From Colwellia sp. (GTDB lineage: Bacteria; Pseudomonadota; Gammaproteobacteria; Enterobacterales; Alteromonadaceae): a stretch of 44,657 nt of DNA. The notes below the pieces were generated by a model. That model had not been told where the DNA came from. It saw nothing but the letters and a program-made list of their open reading frames with translations, and searched no databases. The position numbers and the translations under genes are program-made. Each line of letters opens with the position of its first letter. Position 1 is the first letter of the stretch. Shown here in pieces: positions 1 through 8,448 of this stretch. The stretch lies in contig JAPYOP010000037.1 in NCBI GenBank assembly GCA_029938115.1, forward strand, positions 1 to 44,657, read 5' to 3'.

Positions 1-851
1 TGGATCTGCTCACGCATCTGCTCAATCAACACTTTAAGCTCAACCGCACTTGCAGTCACATCAGTATTAATTGATTTTGAACCCAGCGTATTGGCTTCTC
101 GATTAAACTCTTGCATCATAAAATCTAAACGACGACCTTGTGCTCCGCCTTTTTTGAGGATTTTTTTCGTTTCACTTACATGACTATTTAACCGATCTAA
201 CTCTTCTGCTACATCCATTTTTTGCGCTAACAATACCAACTCTTGTTCAACACGAGTTGAGTCTAAGTCAATACTAGCATCGTTGAATTTATCAATTATA
301 CGTTTACGCTGCCATTCAATAACTTCAGGCATAAAGGCTTGTACTTTATCTGCTTCTATCGTGATGGCATTTAGACGTTGTTCTATCATTGCTTTTAAGT
401 TTTCACCTTCGCTAGCGCGAGCATCGATAAACTCTTTAAGCGCTAGATCAAAACCAGCGAGTAATTCAGTTTGAATAGCACTCATATCTTCTTCTGCAGC
501 TTCCATTACACCCGGCCAGCGCATTATTTCTAAAGGATTTACCTGACTATTTAGAGTTTGCTCATTTACCCAGTTGGCATGTTGAATAAGGTTCAAAGCC
601 AATTTTTCATTCAGTGCTAAGTCGCTTTTTGTGCTTGGATTGGCATTAAAACGTAAATTGCACTCCACTTTCCCGCGATTTAATTGCTTGCGAAAGCGCT
701 CTCTCAGCACAGGTTCGATACCGCGAAATTGCTCTGGCAAGCGAAAATAAGTTTCTAAAAAGCGTTGATTAACACTGCGAATTTCCCAAACCGCATTTCC
801 CCAATCTCCTTTTACTTCAAAACGAGCAAATGCTGTCATGCTGTGAATCAT
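1..851 (-). CDS. yicC: YicC family endoribonuclease, 3' end cut by window edge
   Basis: About 283 codons are present on the minus strand. The frame is open to base 1, where it reads QMREQIQ, so only a few C-terminal residues are missing (the E. coli protein is 287 aa). The N-terminus MIHSMTAFAR matches the family start (MIRSMTAYAR in E. coli). A GGAG lies about 9 bases before the ATG at 851. The C-terminal DUF1732 part is recognisable (GAQGRRLDFMMQEFNREANT). YicC proteins act on RNA as endoribonucleases and have been linked to small-RNA decay. In E. coli yicC lies next to and divergent from rph; here about 4.6 kb of other genes separate them. Confidence 0.95.
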   Translation of the reverse strand, partial: MIHSMTAFARFEVKGDWGNAVWEIRSVNQRFLETYFRLPEQFRGIEPVLRERFRKQLNRGKVECNLRFNANPSTKSDLALNEKLALNLIQHANWVNEQTLNSQVNPLEIMRWPGVMEAAEEDMSAIQTELLAGFDLALKEFIDARASEGENLKAMIEQRLNAITIEADKVQAFMPEVIEWQRKRIIDKFNDASIDLDSTRVEQELVLLAQKMDVAEELDRLNSHVSETKKILKKGGAQGRRLDFMMQEFNREANTLGSKSINTDVTASAVELKVLIEQMREQI

Positions 852-956
852 AATAAATACTCCGATAAAACAAGTTGTTTGATTATACCCAAGCAGGGTA
901 TAAATGCGAAGATCTATAAAAGTTCAGTTCAATCTTTCCGTGAAAATATAATATTT

Positions 957-1196
957 CAATTAAATAATAAAAAGGCTAAACAAGGTTTGCGAGTTAATAG
1001 TGAAAAAATGGTAACGTTGCAGGGTACATTAGAGCCATTTAATGCTCATAGCTTTGTTATTCGCTGGGATAATAAAAAAGCCGCTAACGATGCCTTTATT
1101 CATTTTGGCGTAGATGTAACCGGCGCCGTGACTAATTTTGATCTGACCCCGTTTAAACTAAAGAATAACGTATTATTTAGCCACTTTAGGGAGTAA
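957..1196 (+). pseudogene. C-terminal remnant of a serine hydrolase (DUF3471 tail)
   Basis: The plus-strand frame ending at 1196 encodes a stretch (LQGTLEPFNAHSFVIRWDN, then DAFIHFGVDVTGAVTNFDLTPF) that resembles the DUF3471 tail found after the beta-lactamase-like domain of some serine hydrolases. No catalytic SxxK or YxN domain precedes it. The open frame upstream runs antisense through the start of yicC and has no family features, and the first in-frame ATG inside the recognisable part is at 1008. I read it as a decayed 3' fragment whose 5' part has been deleted. It converges with the lipoprotein gene on the other strand and overlaps its stop by 11 bases. The family call rests on remembered motif similarity only. 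Confidence 0.5.
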
Positions 1197-2100
1197 ATTC
1201 CATATTGCCAAAGTCAGCATTAAAATCAGCACACCAGACACTTAATCCAGTTAAGTCATCTAATGTTTTATTTGTAGGTAATCTCAACAGAAATACTGCA
1301 TCGGAATAAATACGACCATTAATTTTTTGACTTATTGAAAAAGCATCGCCTCCTGAATACATGTGGTTTTTCGCGGCATAAAAATATACTTCAGGACCTC
1401 CTCCATCGTAGCTAAATTGAGTAATTTGAATTGTACAGTCATCAATAATAGTCGCCTTGCCTGAAACATTATGAGCGAAAGTACTAAAGGAGCCATTATG
1501 ACCGACTTTACTATGCGTTTTTTCACAACTGCTAATATTCTGGTCATTGAGAGTTTGCTGAAAATGATAAACAGCCTCTTCTGCAGTGATTAATTGTTTA
1601 TTTAATGCGCCACTCATTTCAACTAAATTTGCCACTTTGGCATCAAAATCACTATCAGTAAAATCTAGTCTTAACTCTTTAGCTAAGTCGTGGGCAGCAT
1701 TTGAAATTTGAATACCATTATCAGCATTGCCATCAATATCTAAGCTTTGTAAAAACCTCAACATATTAACAACAGCAACCTCATTGATATCCTGAGTGTC
1801 GATAATATTTAGTGGGGTAATGATAATACCCGCTGCAACTTGAGGGAAGTCTATAGCGCCAATTGAAAACGTTATGTTTTCATTTAACTGGTAGCTAAAC
1901 TCACCTTTATTATTTGTAGAGCCAGAACCACTCGCGGTTGTAAAATTAAGGTTTTCAACAGGTGAGTCAAGAAAAACCCCCATATAAATGGTGGGCGCGG
2001 GAGGATTATCTACCGGAGTAATTACCATTGGGGTATCACCGCCACCACAAGCCGATAATAAAAAAACTGATAACATCATCACACAACACCGATTAAACAT
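1186..2100 (-). CDS. Putative lipoprotein, unknown function
   Basis: A 304-aa protein with a lipoprotein signal: a hydrophobic segment ending in LLSAC with the lipid-attachment Cys at residue 18, then a Gly/Pro-rich linker. Residues about 40-150 contain a module seen in marine gammaproteobacterial lipoproteins: GVFLDSPVENLNF, a STNNKGEFSY turn, then a helical stretch with LRFLQSLDIDGNADNGIQI. The C-terminal half is beta-rich with two Cys (SSCEK, DDCTI) that could form a disulfide. It is a single gene with no operon partner; the GMC gene on the same strand ends 108 bases upstream. I do not recognise a function. Surface or periplasmic location is inferred from the lipobox. Confidence 0.8.
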   Translation of the reverse strand: MFNRCCVMMLSVFLLSACGGGDTPMVITPVDNPPAPTIYMGVFLDSPVENLNFTTASGSGSTNNKGEFSYQLNENITFSIGAIDFPQVAAGIIITPLNIIDTQDINEVAVVNMLRFLQSLDIDGNADNGIQISNAAHDLAKELRLDFTDSDFDAKVANLVEMSGALNKQLITAEEAVYHFQQTLNDQNISSCEKTHSKVGHNGSFSTFAHNVSGKATIIDDCTIQITQFSYDGGGPEVYFYAAKNHMYSGGDAFSISQKINGRIYSDAVFLLRLPTNKTLDDLTGLSVWCADFNADFGNMEFTP

Positions 2101-2208
2101 ATATTTTCTCCATTATATTTACAGTAAACCTATTCAAGGTTAACTATCATGAGATTTTACATTCGGTTAATCCTCACAGAAGTATCACAAATCTATGTTT
2201 TTTTAGTC

Positions 2209-3939
2209 TCAAGATGAACTATTTACCCACTCTTTTTTGATTTGTTCAGCAACGCGAAAAGCATTGGCATAAATAGTAAAAGTGTATGGAACGCTGCCAC
2301 CTGTTGGCATAAATGAACCATCGGTTATATAAAGATTGTCAACGTCATGGGCTCGACAGTTTTTATTTAAAACAGAGGTTTTAGGATCATCGCCAAAACG
2401 ACACCCACCTGCCATTAAGTTGGTGGCTGGATAACCGCTAACCGATGAATCAATATTTTTAGCTCCTAAAGCCACCAGAAGTTTTTCAGCTTTATCAGCT
2501 AAGTAAGCACCTACTTCTAAGTCATGTTCATGATAACCAATACGAACTTTGGCAACCGGATCGCCCCATTGGTCAGTGACTTCATCATCTAAAGCGACAA
2601 AGCAATCATCGGTGGGTAACCAGTCATTAAATACTTCAAAACGCAGCGTTTTATATGAAGTAAAAGCTTGTTTCATACTTTGCTTTAAGTCTTCACCCCA
2701 AAGCAATTTATCATTGCCTTGTTCATCACTACCCCATTGTGTACCTCGCGCTCTTGAAATAGGGTTTTGATGAAAGAGAAAGTCGATGGTGCCCCCTTTC
2801 GCTTTGCCTTTTTTATTGGCTCCAGAAAAAGCATCATCGTCAATTTTATACCAATCTTGCAGCGCTCTATTAACAAATGGACCTACTGCTTTCAATTCAT
2901 TAACTTGCTTGTCAGTCAATTCGTCAAATAAGAAATCACCACTACCGGTGCCTCCACCACTAAAAAGTAAATTTTTGCCCACTTGTCCATTGTTATTTGC
3001 TAAGCCATTAGGAAATTTCTCACCCTTTGACGCCAATAAAAGCCGCGATGTTTCGACTGCCTGACAAGCAACTACATAGGTTTTTGCACTAACACTTTGC
3101 TTTCGCCCGACACTGTCATAATAATGAACACCGGTTATTTTCCCTTCACTATCACTGGCTATTTTATACACTTTACTATTAGGTTTAATGGTTAAATTAC
3201 CCGTGGCAACAGCATGGTTAAGCAACGCGGCTCTACCACTGCCTTTAGCGCCCGAAGAACAACCATAACTACTGCAATACCCAGAGTATTCACAGCTACG
3301 TCGTCCCATTGCCGGCTGAGATAATACCGCTCTTGGTACTGGAATAGCGTGATAGCCTATATCTTTTGCGGCCTTATCTATCCATGACGACATAGGAACT
3401 TCTGCAATAGGCGGATAAGGAAAGTCTGTAGATCTCGGCTCTTGATGTGGGTGTTTAACCACTCGTCCTGATACGCCAACTTCACGCTCTACCATGGCAT
3501 AATAAGGCTCTAATTCATCATAACTTATTGGCCAGTCAGTAATGTTAGCACCGTCAATTGCGCCGAATTCAGTTTTCAAGCGAAAGTCTATTGGCTTTAA
3601 CCGATGAAAGTAACCGCTCATAAAGTTTGAAGAGCCACCAACTACTGTGCCATTCCACCATGTCCAGCCCGAGTCACTGGTTTTTTCTCCTTGCCAAAAA
3701 CTATTGCCATCTTCATCTTGATATTCTTCTTCAATGACATGCTGTTCATTTTCGAGCTTTGGGTTATATGCATCGTGAATACTAATAGCCAATTCATCTT
3801 TAAAGAATTCTTTTTCAGTAAGCCATGGTCCTTTTTCTAATACTAATACTTTTGCCCCTGCTTTTGCCAAGGTATAAGCAACGGGAGAAGCGCCAGCACC
3901 ACTACCAACGATACAGACATCATAATTTGTGTTTTTCAT
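2209..3939 (-). CDS. GMC family FAD-dependent oxidoreductase
   Basis: A 576-aa flavoprotein. Residues 8-36 hold the Rossmann FAD motif (CIVGSGAGASPVAYTLAKAG). A Cys-rich GRRSCEYSGYCSSYGCSSG block near residue 215 is typical of the gluconate/fructose/sorbitol dehydrogenase branch. The C-terminal GMC domain ends with YITDGSFMPTGGSVPYTFTI. It has no signal peptide of its own. Its start overlaps the stop of the Tat-signal small-subunit gene by four bases (ATGA), so the pair is probably translationally coupled and may be exported together, as known for related dehydrogenases. Odd point: where family members usually have a His before the GG.R.G motif and an Asn in NPT, this protein reads NLMAGGCRFG and SVPYTF, so the catalytic pair may differ. 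The substrate is unknown. Confidence 0.9.
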   Translation of the reverse strand: MKNTNYDVCIVGSGAGASPVAYTLAKAGAKVLVLEKGPWLTEKEFFKDELAISIHDAYNPKLENEQHVIEEEYQDEDGNSFWQGEKTSDSGWTWWNGTVVGGSSNFMSGYFHRLKPIDFRLKTEFGAIDGANITDWPISYDELEPYYAMVEREVGVSGRVVKHPHQEPRSTDFPYPPIAEVPMSSWIDKAAKDIGYHAIPVPRAVLSQPAMGRRSCEYSGYCSSYGCSSGAKGSGRAALLNHAVATGNLTIKPNSKVYKIASDSEGKITGVHYYDSVGRKQSVSAKTYVVACQAVETSRLLLASKGEKFPNGLANNNGQVGKNLLFSGGGTGSGDFLFDELTDKQVNELKAVGPFVNRALQDWYKIDDDAFSGANKKGKAKGGTIDFLFHQNPISRARGTQWGSDEQGNDKLLWGEDLKQSMKQAFTSYKTLRFEVFNDWLPTDDCFVALDDEVTDQWGDPVAKVRIGYHEHDLEVGAYLADKAEKLLVALGAKNIDSSVSGYPATNLMAGGCRFGDDPKTSVLNKNCRAHDVDNLYITDGSFMPTGGSVPYTFTIYANAFRVAEQIKKEWVNSSS

Positions 3940-4739
3940 GCTTTACTTGTTCTCTTAACTGACGATTTTTTTACGGACTGATTCTTTATTGACAGAATAC
4001 TTATTGACGGACTATTAGCATTAACAAAGTTTTGATCGTTTTTTTCTGAATGAATTTCTCGAATAGTAATTTCATTTTTTACACGAGCGCGTGGCGGCAA
4101 TTCAAAATATCTTTGCCCTTTATTCGGTAAAGGAAACCCGGCTTGATGATCTAACCACTGCCAACCAATACCGTTTGGATTACCACCATAAGCAGGAGGA
4201 GCCAACATAGCTTCAAATAAATAGGCCAATAATGTGGTTAACCAATTTTCACCTGCGCGTGAGTTACTTATTCCCCTGAGCATAAATTCTTTTTCATCAA
4301 AGGATAGATCTACAAAGGCCTTACCTCGCTGACTTTGTGCAAAACCATTTAACCAACCCACACCTTTGAGAATAAACTCTTTTTCATCTTCTGAAGTAGG
4401 TTGCACTGTCATTACTTGATGCAAATAAGCCAAGGCATTAATATCTTTAGCACTTGGGCCGCTTTTTATAGATGATATTGATTCAGGTAATAAATGCGCA
4501 AGCGTGGCATCAAGCGTTAACCAAGGATCGGTTTTTATTAATTCATTTAAAGTGTTTTTATCTTCTAATGTTAATGAAAATGCAGGTAAAGCCATACCAG
4601 AACTAATACCTATTGCACTAGCACCTGCTGCTGATTTTAAAAAGCTACGCCGTGATAATTTAGTTGCATTGTCCTCTTTTTTTACTTTCGCTTTGAACCA
4701 AATTGGCGTCTGATAGTTTTTATCAAAAAATGATTTCAA
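3936..4739 (-). CDS. Gluconate 2-dehydrogenase subunit 3-like protein with Tat signal
   Basis: A 267-aa protein with a textbook twin-arginine signal at residues 29-35 (SRRSFLK) followed by a hydrophobic stretch ending in ALPAFS. The long n-region of about 30 residues is normal for this family. The mature part resembles the small subunit (subunit 3) of periplasmic flavoprotein dehydrogenases, with a conserved NPNGIGWQWLDHQAGFPLPN segment. The C-terminal 45 residues are Lys/Ser-rich and of low complexity. An AGGAAGG ribosome site lies just before the ATG. It is the second gene of a three-gene operon, 10 bases after the thioredoxin-like gene and overlapping the GMC gene by four bases. Likely role: Tat escort and scaffold for the GMC subunit. 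Confidence 0.85.
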   Translation of the reverse strand: MKSFFDKNYQTPIWFKAKVKKEDNATKLSRRSFLKSAAGASAIGISSGMALPAFSLTLEDKNTLNELIKTDPWLTLDATLAHLLPESISSIKSGPSAKDINALAYLHQVMTVQPTSEDEKEFILKGVGWLNGFAQSQRGKAFVDLSFDEKEFMLRGISNSRAGENWLTTLLAYLFEAMLAPPAYGGNPNGIGWQWLDHQAGFPLPNKGQRYFELPPRARVKNEITIREIHSEKNDQNFVNANSPSISILSIKNQSVKKSSVKRTSKA

Positions 4740-4749
4740 TTGAGCCTTC

Positions 4750-5268
4750 CTATAATTTTTGTTCTACGGACTGACTTTGCCATTTATTTAAAAATGCCAA
4801 CCAATAATCTTTTGAATAGCCGCCATTATCTTGTAATTCTGCAGTATCTTTTGACAATAACATTTTACCACTTGCCGTAGAGACATACATATGGGGATAA
4901 CCAAGTACTGGCGGTAACGACTTCATGAAATCTGCATTCTCATTGTAATCACTAACACTCACTTTAAGTAATACGTACTTATTATGAAGCGCTTGATAAA
5001 CTTTGGGATTTTTTAATAAAAAAGCATCCATTTTATGGCACCAAGTACACCAGTTGCCGCCAATTTCAATTAACACATTACGATTAGTTTTTTTCGCTAA
5101 TGTTAGAGCGGCATTAGCATCTGCAAAAGGATCTCGCTGATCGTCATAAACTCTACTGTACTCTGGCAATTCAGAGGTTGAATGACTACTGTCTGATTTT
5201 GCTTGAACATCAGCAATACTTAAAGCAAATAAACAAACACTTAATACGGAAACTAAAACTGACTTCAT
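4750..5268 (-). CDS. Periplasmic thioredoxin-like protein
   Basis: A 172-aa protein with an N-terminal signal peptide (cleavage likely after ADVQA, residue 23) and a thioredoxin fold carrying a CxxC active site in GGNWCTWCHKMDAF. The spacing and the NWCTWCHKM context match the thioredoxin_7 / DUF255-like group, which reduce or oxidise disulfides in the envelope. It is the first gene of the operon with the Tat subunit and the GMC oxidoreductase, which has a Cys-rich block, so it may help that flavoprotein fold. This role is inferred from context. The promoter should lie in the 157-base gap shared with the divergent rph gene. Confidence 0.85.
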   Translation of the reverse strand: MKSVLVSVLSVCLFALSIADVQAKSDSSHSTSELPEYSRVYDDQRDPFADANAALTLAKKTNRNVLIEIGGNWCTWCHKMDAFLLKNPKVYQALHNKYVLLKVSVSDYNENADFMKSLPPVLGYPHMYVSTASGKMLLSKDTAELQDNGGYSKDYWLAFLNKWQSQSVEQKL

Positions 5269-5355
5269 TCTTCTCTCGCTACAATTAAAAACAACTTACT
5301 GACAAGATGACCTTTATTGTCTTAACTATATTTCAAAATACTTGTAACGTCACCA

Positions 5356-5384
5356 TGTCAAAACAGTCAGTGAAGCATTATAAT
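5356..5384 (+). promoter_or_regulatory. Candidate sigma-70 promoter for rph-pyrE
   Basis: A perfect TATAAT lies at 5379-5384, 41 bases before the rph start. Seventeen bases upstream of it is TGTCAA at 5356-5361, a poor -35 match. The -10 box is what supports the call. Confidence 0.4.
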
Positions 5385-5425
5385 ACCGACAATTATTTTC
5401 TAGTCTTTACAAAAAGGGTCATACC

Positions 5426-6139
5426 ATGCGTCCAAGCGGCAGAACATTAGGGCAAATTCGCCCAGTAACCATCACTCGTCAATTTACTACTCACGCTGAA
5501 GGTTCAGTGTTAATTGAATTTGGTGATACTAAAGTGATTTGTACCGCCTCTGTAGAAGAAGGTGTACCACGCTTTTTAAAAGGCCAAGGTAAAGGGTGGG
5601 TAACAGCTGAATACGGCATGTTGCCACGTTCAACTCATACACGTATGCGAAGAGAAGCTGCATCTGGCAAGCAAAGCGGTCGTACGTTAGAAATTTCACG
5701 TTTAATCGCCCGAGCTTTACGTGCCGCAGTTGACCTTAAAGCCTTAGGTGAAAATACCATTTCTGTTGATTGTGATGTTATTCAAGCGGATGGCGGAACA
5801 CGTACTGCTTCAATCACCGGTGCTTGTGTTGCTTTAGTTGATGCACTTAACTATATGCGCGCTAAAGATATTATTAAAACTAACCCACTTAAGCACATGA
5901 TTGCGGCTATTTCTGTTGGTATTTATAAAGGTGAACCTGTAGCTGATTTAGATTACGCTGAAGATTCAAATGCTGAAACAGACATGAATGTGGTAATGAC
6001 AGACACAGGTAAGCTGATTGAAGTACAAGGCACTGCTGAAGAAGAACCATTTAGCTTTGAAGAAATGCAAGAAATGATGCAATTATCTAAAAATGCGATT
6101 AACGAATTATTCGACCACCAAAAAGCAGCATTAAGCTAG
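5426..6139 (+). CDS. rph: Ribonuclease PH
   Basis: A 237-aa phosphorolytic 3'-5' exoribonuclease that trims tRNA 3' ends (E. coli enzyme 238 aa). The start [20 protein letters not shown] is the canonical N-terminus, and the phosphate/RNA-binding segments are present: [35 protein letters not shown] and [20 protein letters not shown]. It is full length, unlike the frameshifted K-12 copy. An AGGGT lies about 9 bases before the ATG. pyrE follows 35 bases later on the same strand, the order known from enterobacteria, and the two are probably co-transcribed. Confidence 0.98.
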   Translation: MRPSGRTLGQIRPVTITRQFTTHAEGSVLIEFGDTKVICTASVEEGVPRFLKGQGKGWVTAEYGMLPRSTHTRMRREAASGKQSGRTLEISRLIARALRAAVDLKALGENTISVDCDVIQADGGTRTASITGACVALVDALNYMRAKDIIKTNPLKHMIAAISVGIYKGEPVADLDYAEDSNAETDMNVVMTDTGKLIEVQGTAEEEPFSFEEMQEMMQLSKNAINELFDHQKAALS

Positions 6140-6174
6140 AAAGTACTTTTTACACAGAAATCTTGGAGACATAA

Positions 6175-6840
6175 ATGAAAGATTATCAGCGTGAATTTAT
6201 TGAGTTTGCTTTATCAAAACAAGTGTTACGTTTTGGCGAATTCACTTTAAAGTCTGGTCGTATTAGCCCCTATTTTTTCAATGCCGGCTTATTTAAAACG
6301 GGTGGTGACTTAGCCCGTTTAGGTCGTTTTTACGCGGCAGCATTAGTTGATGCAAATATTGAGTTTGACCTAGTGTTTGGTCCTGCTTATAAAGGTATTC
6401 CTATTGCGACTACAACCACGGTAGCGTTATTTGATCACCACAACCTAGATGTGCCTTATTGCTTTAATCGCAAAGAAGCAAAAACCCATGGCGAAGGCGG
6501 CAGCTTAGTCGGAGCCGATCTTAACGGTAAAGTTATGTTGGTTGATGATGTAATCACCGCTGGCACAGCGATTCGTGAATCGATGGAAATTATCAAAGCC
6601 CATAACGCTGAACTTTCTGGCGTGCTAATAGCTCTAGATCGCCAAGAAAAAGGCCAAGGAGAGTTGTCTGCAATTCAAGAAGTTGAACGTGATTTTGGCA
6701 CTTCTGTCATTTCAATCGTTACTTTGGCAGATGTGGTGACATTTCTTAATGAAGAACTCGAAGGTGAACAAGATAATAAGTCTGAGCTAGCGGTTAGCTT
6801 GGCAAGTATTAATCAGTATCGTCAAGATTATGGTATTTAG
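6175..6840 (+). CDS. pyrE: Orotate phosphoribosyltransferase
   Basis: A 221-aa enzyme of pyrimidine biosynthesis that makes OMP from orotate and PRPP. The N-terminal part ([19 protein letters not shown], then [10 protein letters not shown]) and the PRPP-binding loop [16 protein letters not shown] near residue 120 are clear. It is slightly longer than the E. coli protein (213 aa), with an acidic insertion near the C-terminus. A GGAG ribosome site lies about 8 bases before the ATG. It probably shares the rph promoter. The next terminator-like hairpin is about 200 bases downstream, beyond a run of palindromic repeats. Confidence 0.98.
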   Translation: MKDYQREFIEFALSKQVLRFGEFTLKSGRISPYFFNAGLFKTGGDLARLGRFYAAALVDANIEFDLVFGPAYKGIPIATTTTVALFDHHNLDVPYCFNRKEAKTHGEGGSLVGADLNGKVMLVDDVITAGTAIRESMEIIKAHNAELSGVLIALDRQEKGQGELSAIQEVERDFGTSVISIVTLADVVTFLNEELEGEQDNKSELAVSLASINQYRQDYGI

Positions 6841-6884
6841 ATACACGAGTGTAACTTTTTAGACGACGCAGAAGATGTTGTTCT

Positions 6885-6956
6885 GCCTCGACGAAACGTT
6901 TTTTGTCGAGCCTCGATAAAACGCTTTTTTGTCGAGCCTCACTACGTTCGTGTCGA
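6885..6956. repeat. Three tandem degenerate palindromic units
   Basis: Three units of about 21-26 bases each begin GCCTC and end GTCGA: 6885-6909, 6910-6935 and 6936-6956. The first two are themselves inverted repeats (CTCGAC with GTCGAG at 6887-6910; CTCGATAAAA with TTTTTGTCGAG at 6912-6936). The third reads ACTACGTTCG in its middle and is followed by ACCTACA. They resemble dispersed REP-like repeats of Alteromonadales. A separate small hairpin (GCAGAA/TTCTGC) lies just upstream. The stretch sits between pyrE and the downstream terminator. Confidence 0.6.
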
Positions 6957-7041
6957 CCTACAAATGATTAATACTTTTTTGATACTGTTTTCTTGAACCA
7001 AGTGCATAGACACGTTTAGTTATTTAAACAATAAATACAAT

Positions 7042-7075
7042 AAAGCCTGCAAATTTGCAGGTTTTTCTTTTTCTG
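7042..7075 (+). terminator. Rho-independent terminator after pyrE
   Basis: The perfect 16-base palindrome CCTGCAAATTTGCAGG at 7046-7061 is followed by TTTTTCTTTTT and preceded by AAAG, which extends the stem. It sits between the convergent pyrE and SprA-like genes, and the run of T favours plus-strand termination. It may also help end the minus-strand transcript. Confidence 0.75.
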
Positions 7076-7091
7076 AATAGCTTTTTAAAAT

Positions 7092-8063
7092 TTAAGCCGT
7101 TAATTCAAACTGAAATGATGGCGGCTTTTCATGAGCTTGGGTTATACCTAAATAGTAGTTTTCAATCCTTAATGCGCGTTGCACAACTTCCATTGATTGG
7201 CTCGGTGCAATTTTCTCTTGGTTATCCAGTGTTTTGTTAATTAGCACATCAAATGCTTGAGAAGAAGCTGTTTGATTATCCTGTTCTGAATTTTGAGCCG
7301 TTGAAGCCCCTTCGCGTGCTTGAATTGCACTTTGTGCTTTGTTATCACTTAACTCGCTACCTAGCTCTGTCAACAATTCTGACTGCGCTTGCAATATCAT
7401 CTGCGTTGCTGTGCTGGCAACCCTTGTATCTTGTATCGATGGATGAACTGGCGCCAACGCCGCAGCATGTACTTTCTGCATTTTTGCAATCGTTGCTCTG
7501 GGATCGCCTTTAACGGAAGATAAATCGACAGAGACTTCGCCTCCTACCACATATCTTTTTCCATCGGGGCCTTGTTCATAAGAAAAGTTTGGTGGCCCCG
7601 TAAAAGAACCGCCTACAGAAGCATGAGCGGCTTCATGAGCACGAACTTCTTGATCTCTGTTTTTTAGCTGACTGATAACTCGTGCTTGCTCTAATTCTTG
7701 TGCGCGAGTTTGGTTTTCTCCATCAACAGAATCAGTTCGCTCTTCGCTTCCCTCCGCTGAATTTTTAGATTCACGAGTGCCATTTTTCTCTTGATCTTTT
7801 TCTTCTTGATTCTGCTCTGAAATACTAGTATTTGCTAACTCTGCTTGCTCACTGATGCTTGCAAAATCGACATTAGCGTTATTCTGAGCTGGTGTTCTGC
7901 TTCGCTCTCGCTCCGATGCAACACCTTTTTCTGCGGCTGATTGAGCCGTAGGGGCAGGTTGGGTAATTATTTCTCGTTGGTTATTTTCACGACGCAAGCT
8001 TTCCGTGTGCGGATTTTGCACAGTCGGAATTGATAAATTTGGCACTTGCGGTGTAATATTCAT
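7092..8063 (-). CDS. SprA-related putative zinc metalloprotease
   Basis: A protein of about 323 aa starting MNITPQVPNL. The middle is low-complexity and Glu/Ser/Asn/Gln-rich. Near residue 145 it has the HExxH zinc motif in VRAHEAAHASVGG, followed by GPDGKRYVVGGEVSVDLS and DPRATIAKMQKVHAAALAP, the signature of the SprA-related (CJM1_0395-like) family. A TTG at 8081 would add six residues (MSFDLV) and has a GGA nearby; I prefer the ATG at 8063 but the choice is open. The small hook-like protein gene ends 33 bases upstream on the same strand, so the two probably form an operon. Activity is inferred from the motif; substrates are unknown. Confidence 0.75.
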   Translation of the reverse strand: MNITPQVPNLSIPTVQNPHTESLRRENNQREIITQPAPTAQSAAEKGVASERERSRTPAQNNANVDFASISEQAELANTSISEQNQEEKDQEKNGTRESKNSAEGSEERTDSVDGENQTRAQELEQARVISQLKNRDQEVRAHEAAHASVGGSFTGPPNFSYEQGPDGKRYVVGGEVSVDLSSVKGDPRATIAKMQKVHAAALAPVHPSIQDTRVASTATQMILQAQSELLTELGSELSDNKAQSAIQAREGASTAQNSEQDNQTASSQAFDVLINKTLDNQEKIAPSQSMEVVQRALRIENYYLGITQAHEKPPSFQFELTA

Positions 8064-8096
8064 AACTAAATCAAAGCTCAAAAAATGTCCGGCAAC

Positions 8097-8372
8097 TTAC
8101 GCCGTAACATCAAGTAGAGTACCCAAGCTATCATCAGCCGTTTTGATAACCTCTGTTGCTGCTTTTGCTTGATGCTCGGCAACTTTTAGGTCAACTAATG
8201 ACTGATTCAAATCAGGTACTGTTTGTTCGCTACTTTCAGGTGCTTGACTTACAGCATCAGCCTCTTGAGCTGCCGTTGTTTCTGCAGCAATATTTGCTGC
8301 AGCTTGATCAGCGGCCTCAGTGGCTTGTTGTAGACTTTGTACACCCGAATTAAATGCTGACTGTATTTCCAT
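8097..8372 (-). CDS. Small Ala/Gln-rich protein resembling a flagellar rod/hook C-terminus
   Basis: A 91-aa protein, MEIQSAFNSGVQSLQQATE at the start, then an Ala/Glu/Gln-rich middle. The last ~35 residues (LNQSLVDLKVAEHQAKAATE, then VIKTADDSLGTLLDVTA) look like the C-terminal helix of flagellar rod and hook proteins, in which an N-x-x-L-VDL...A....A..VI.T.D..LG.L pattern is conserved. A GAGGAGA ribosome site precedes the ATG. It is the first gene of a probable two-gene unit with the HExxH protein. No other flagellar gene is nearby. The flagellar link is inference from one helix; it could equally be a coiled-coil protein of unrelated use. Confidence 0.7.
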   Translation of the reverse strand: MEIQSAFNSGVQSLQQATEAADQAAANIAAETTAAQEADAVSQAPESSEQTVPDLNQSLVDLKVAEHQAKAATEVIKTADDSLGTLLDVTA

Positions 8373-8448
8373 CAGACTCTCCTCACTTAATTGTATCCTT
8401 ATTGGTTAATTATTAACCAAAACGAGTAAAAAGTAAAGATAAATCAAT

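Noticed and set aside
765..956. Plus-strand open frame upstream of the DUF3471 remnant
   Set aside because: It runs antisense through the start of yicC and its peptide has no family features.
7055..7513. Plus-strand open frames over the HExxH gene
   Set aside because: Shadows of the minus-strand coding sequence; no ribosome sites and low-complexity composition.
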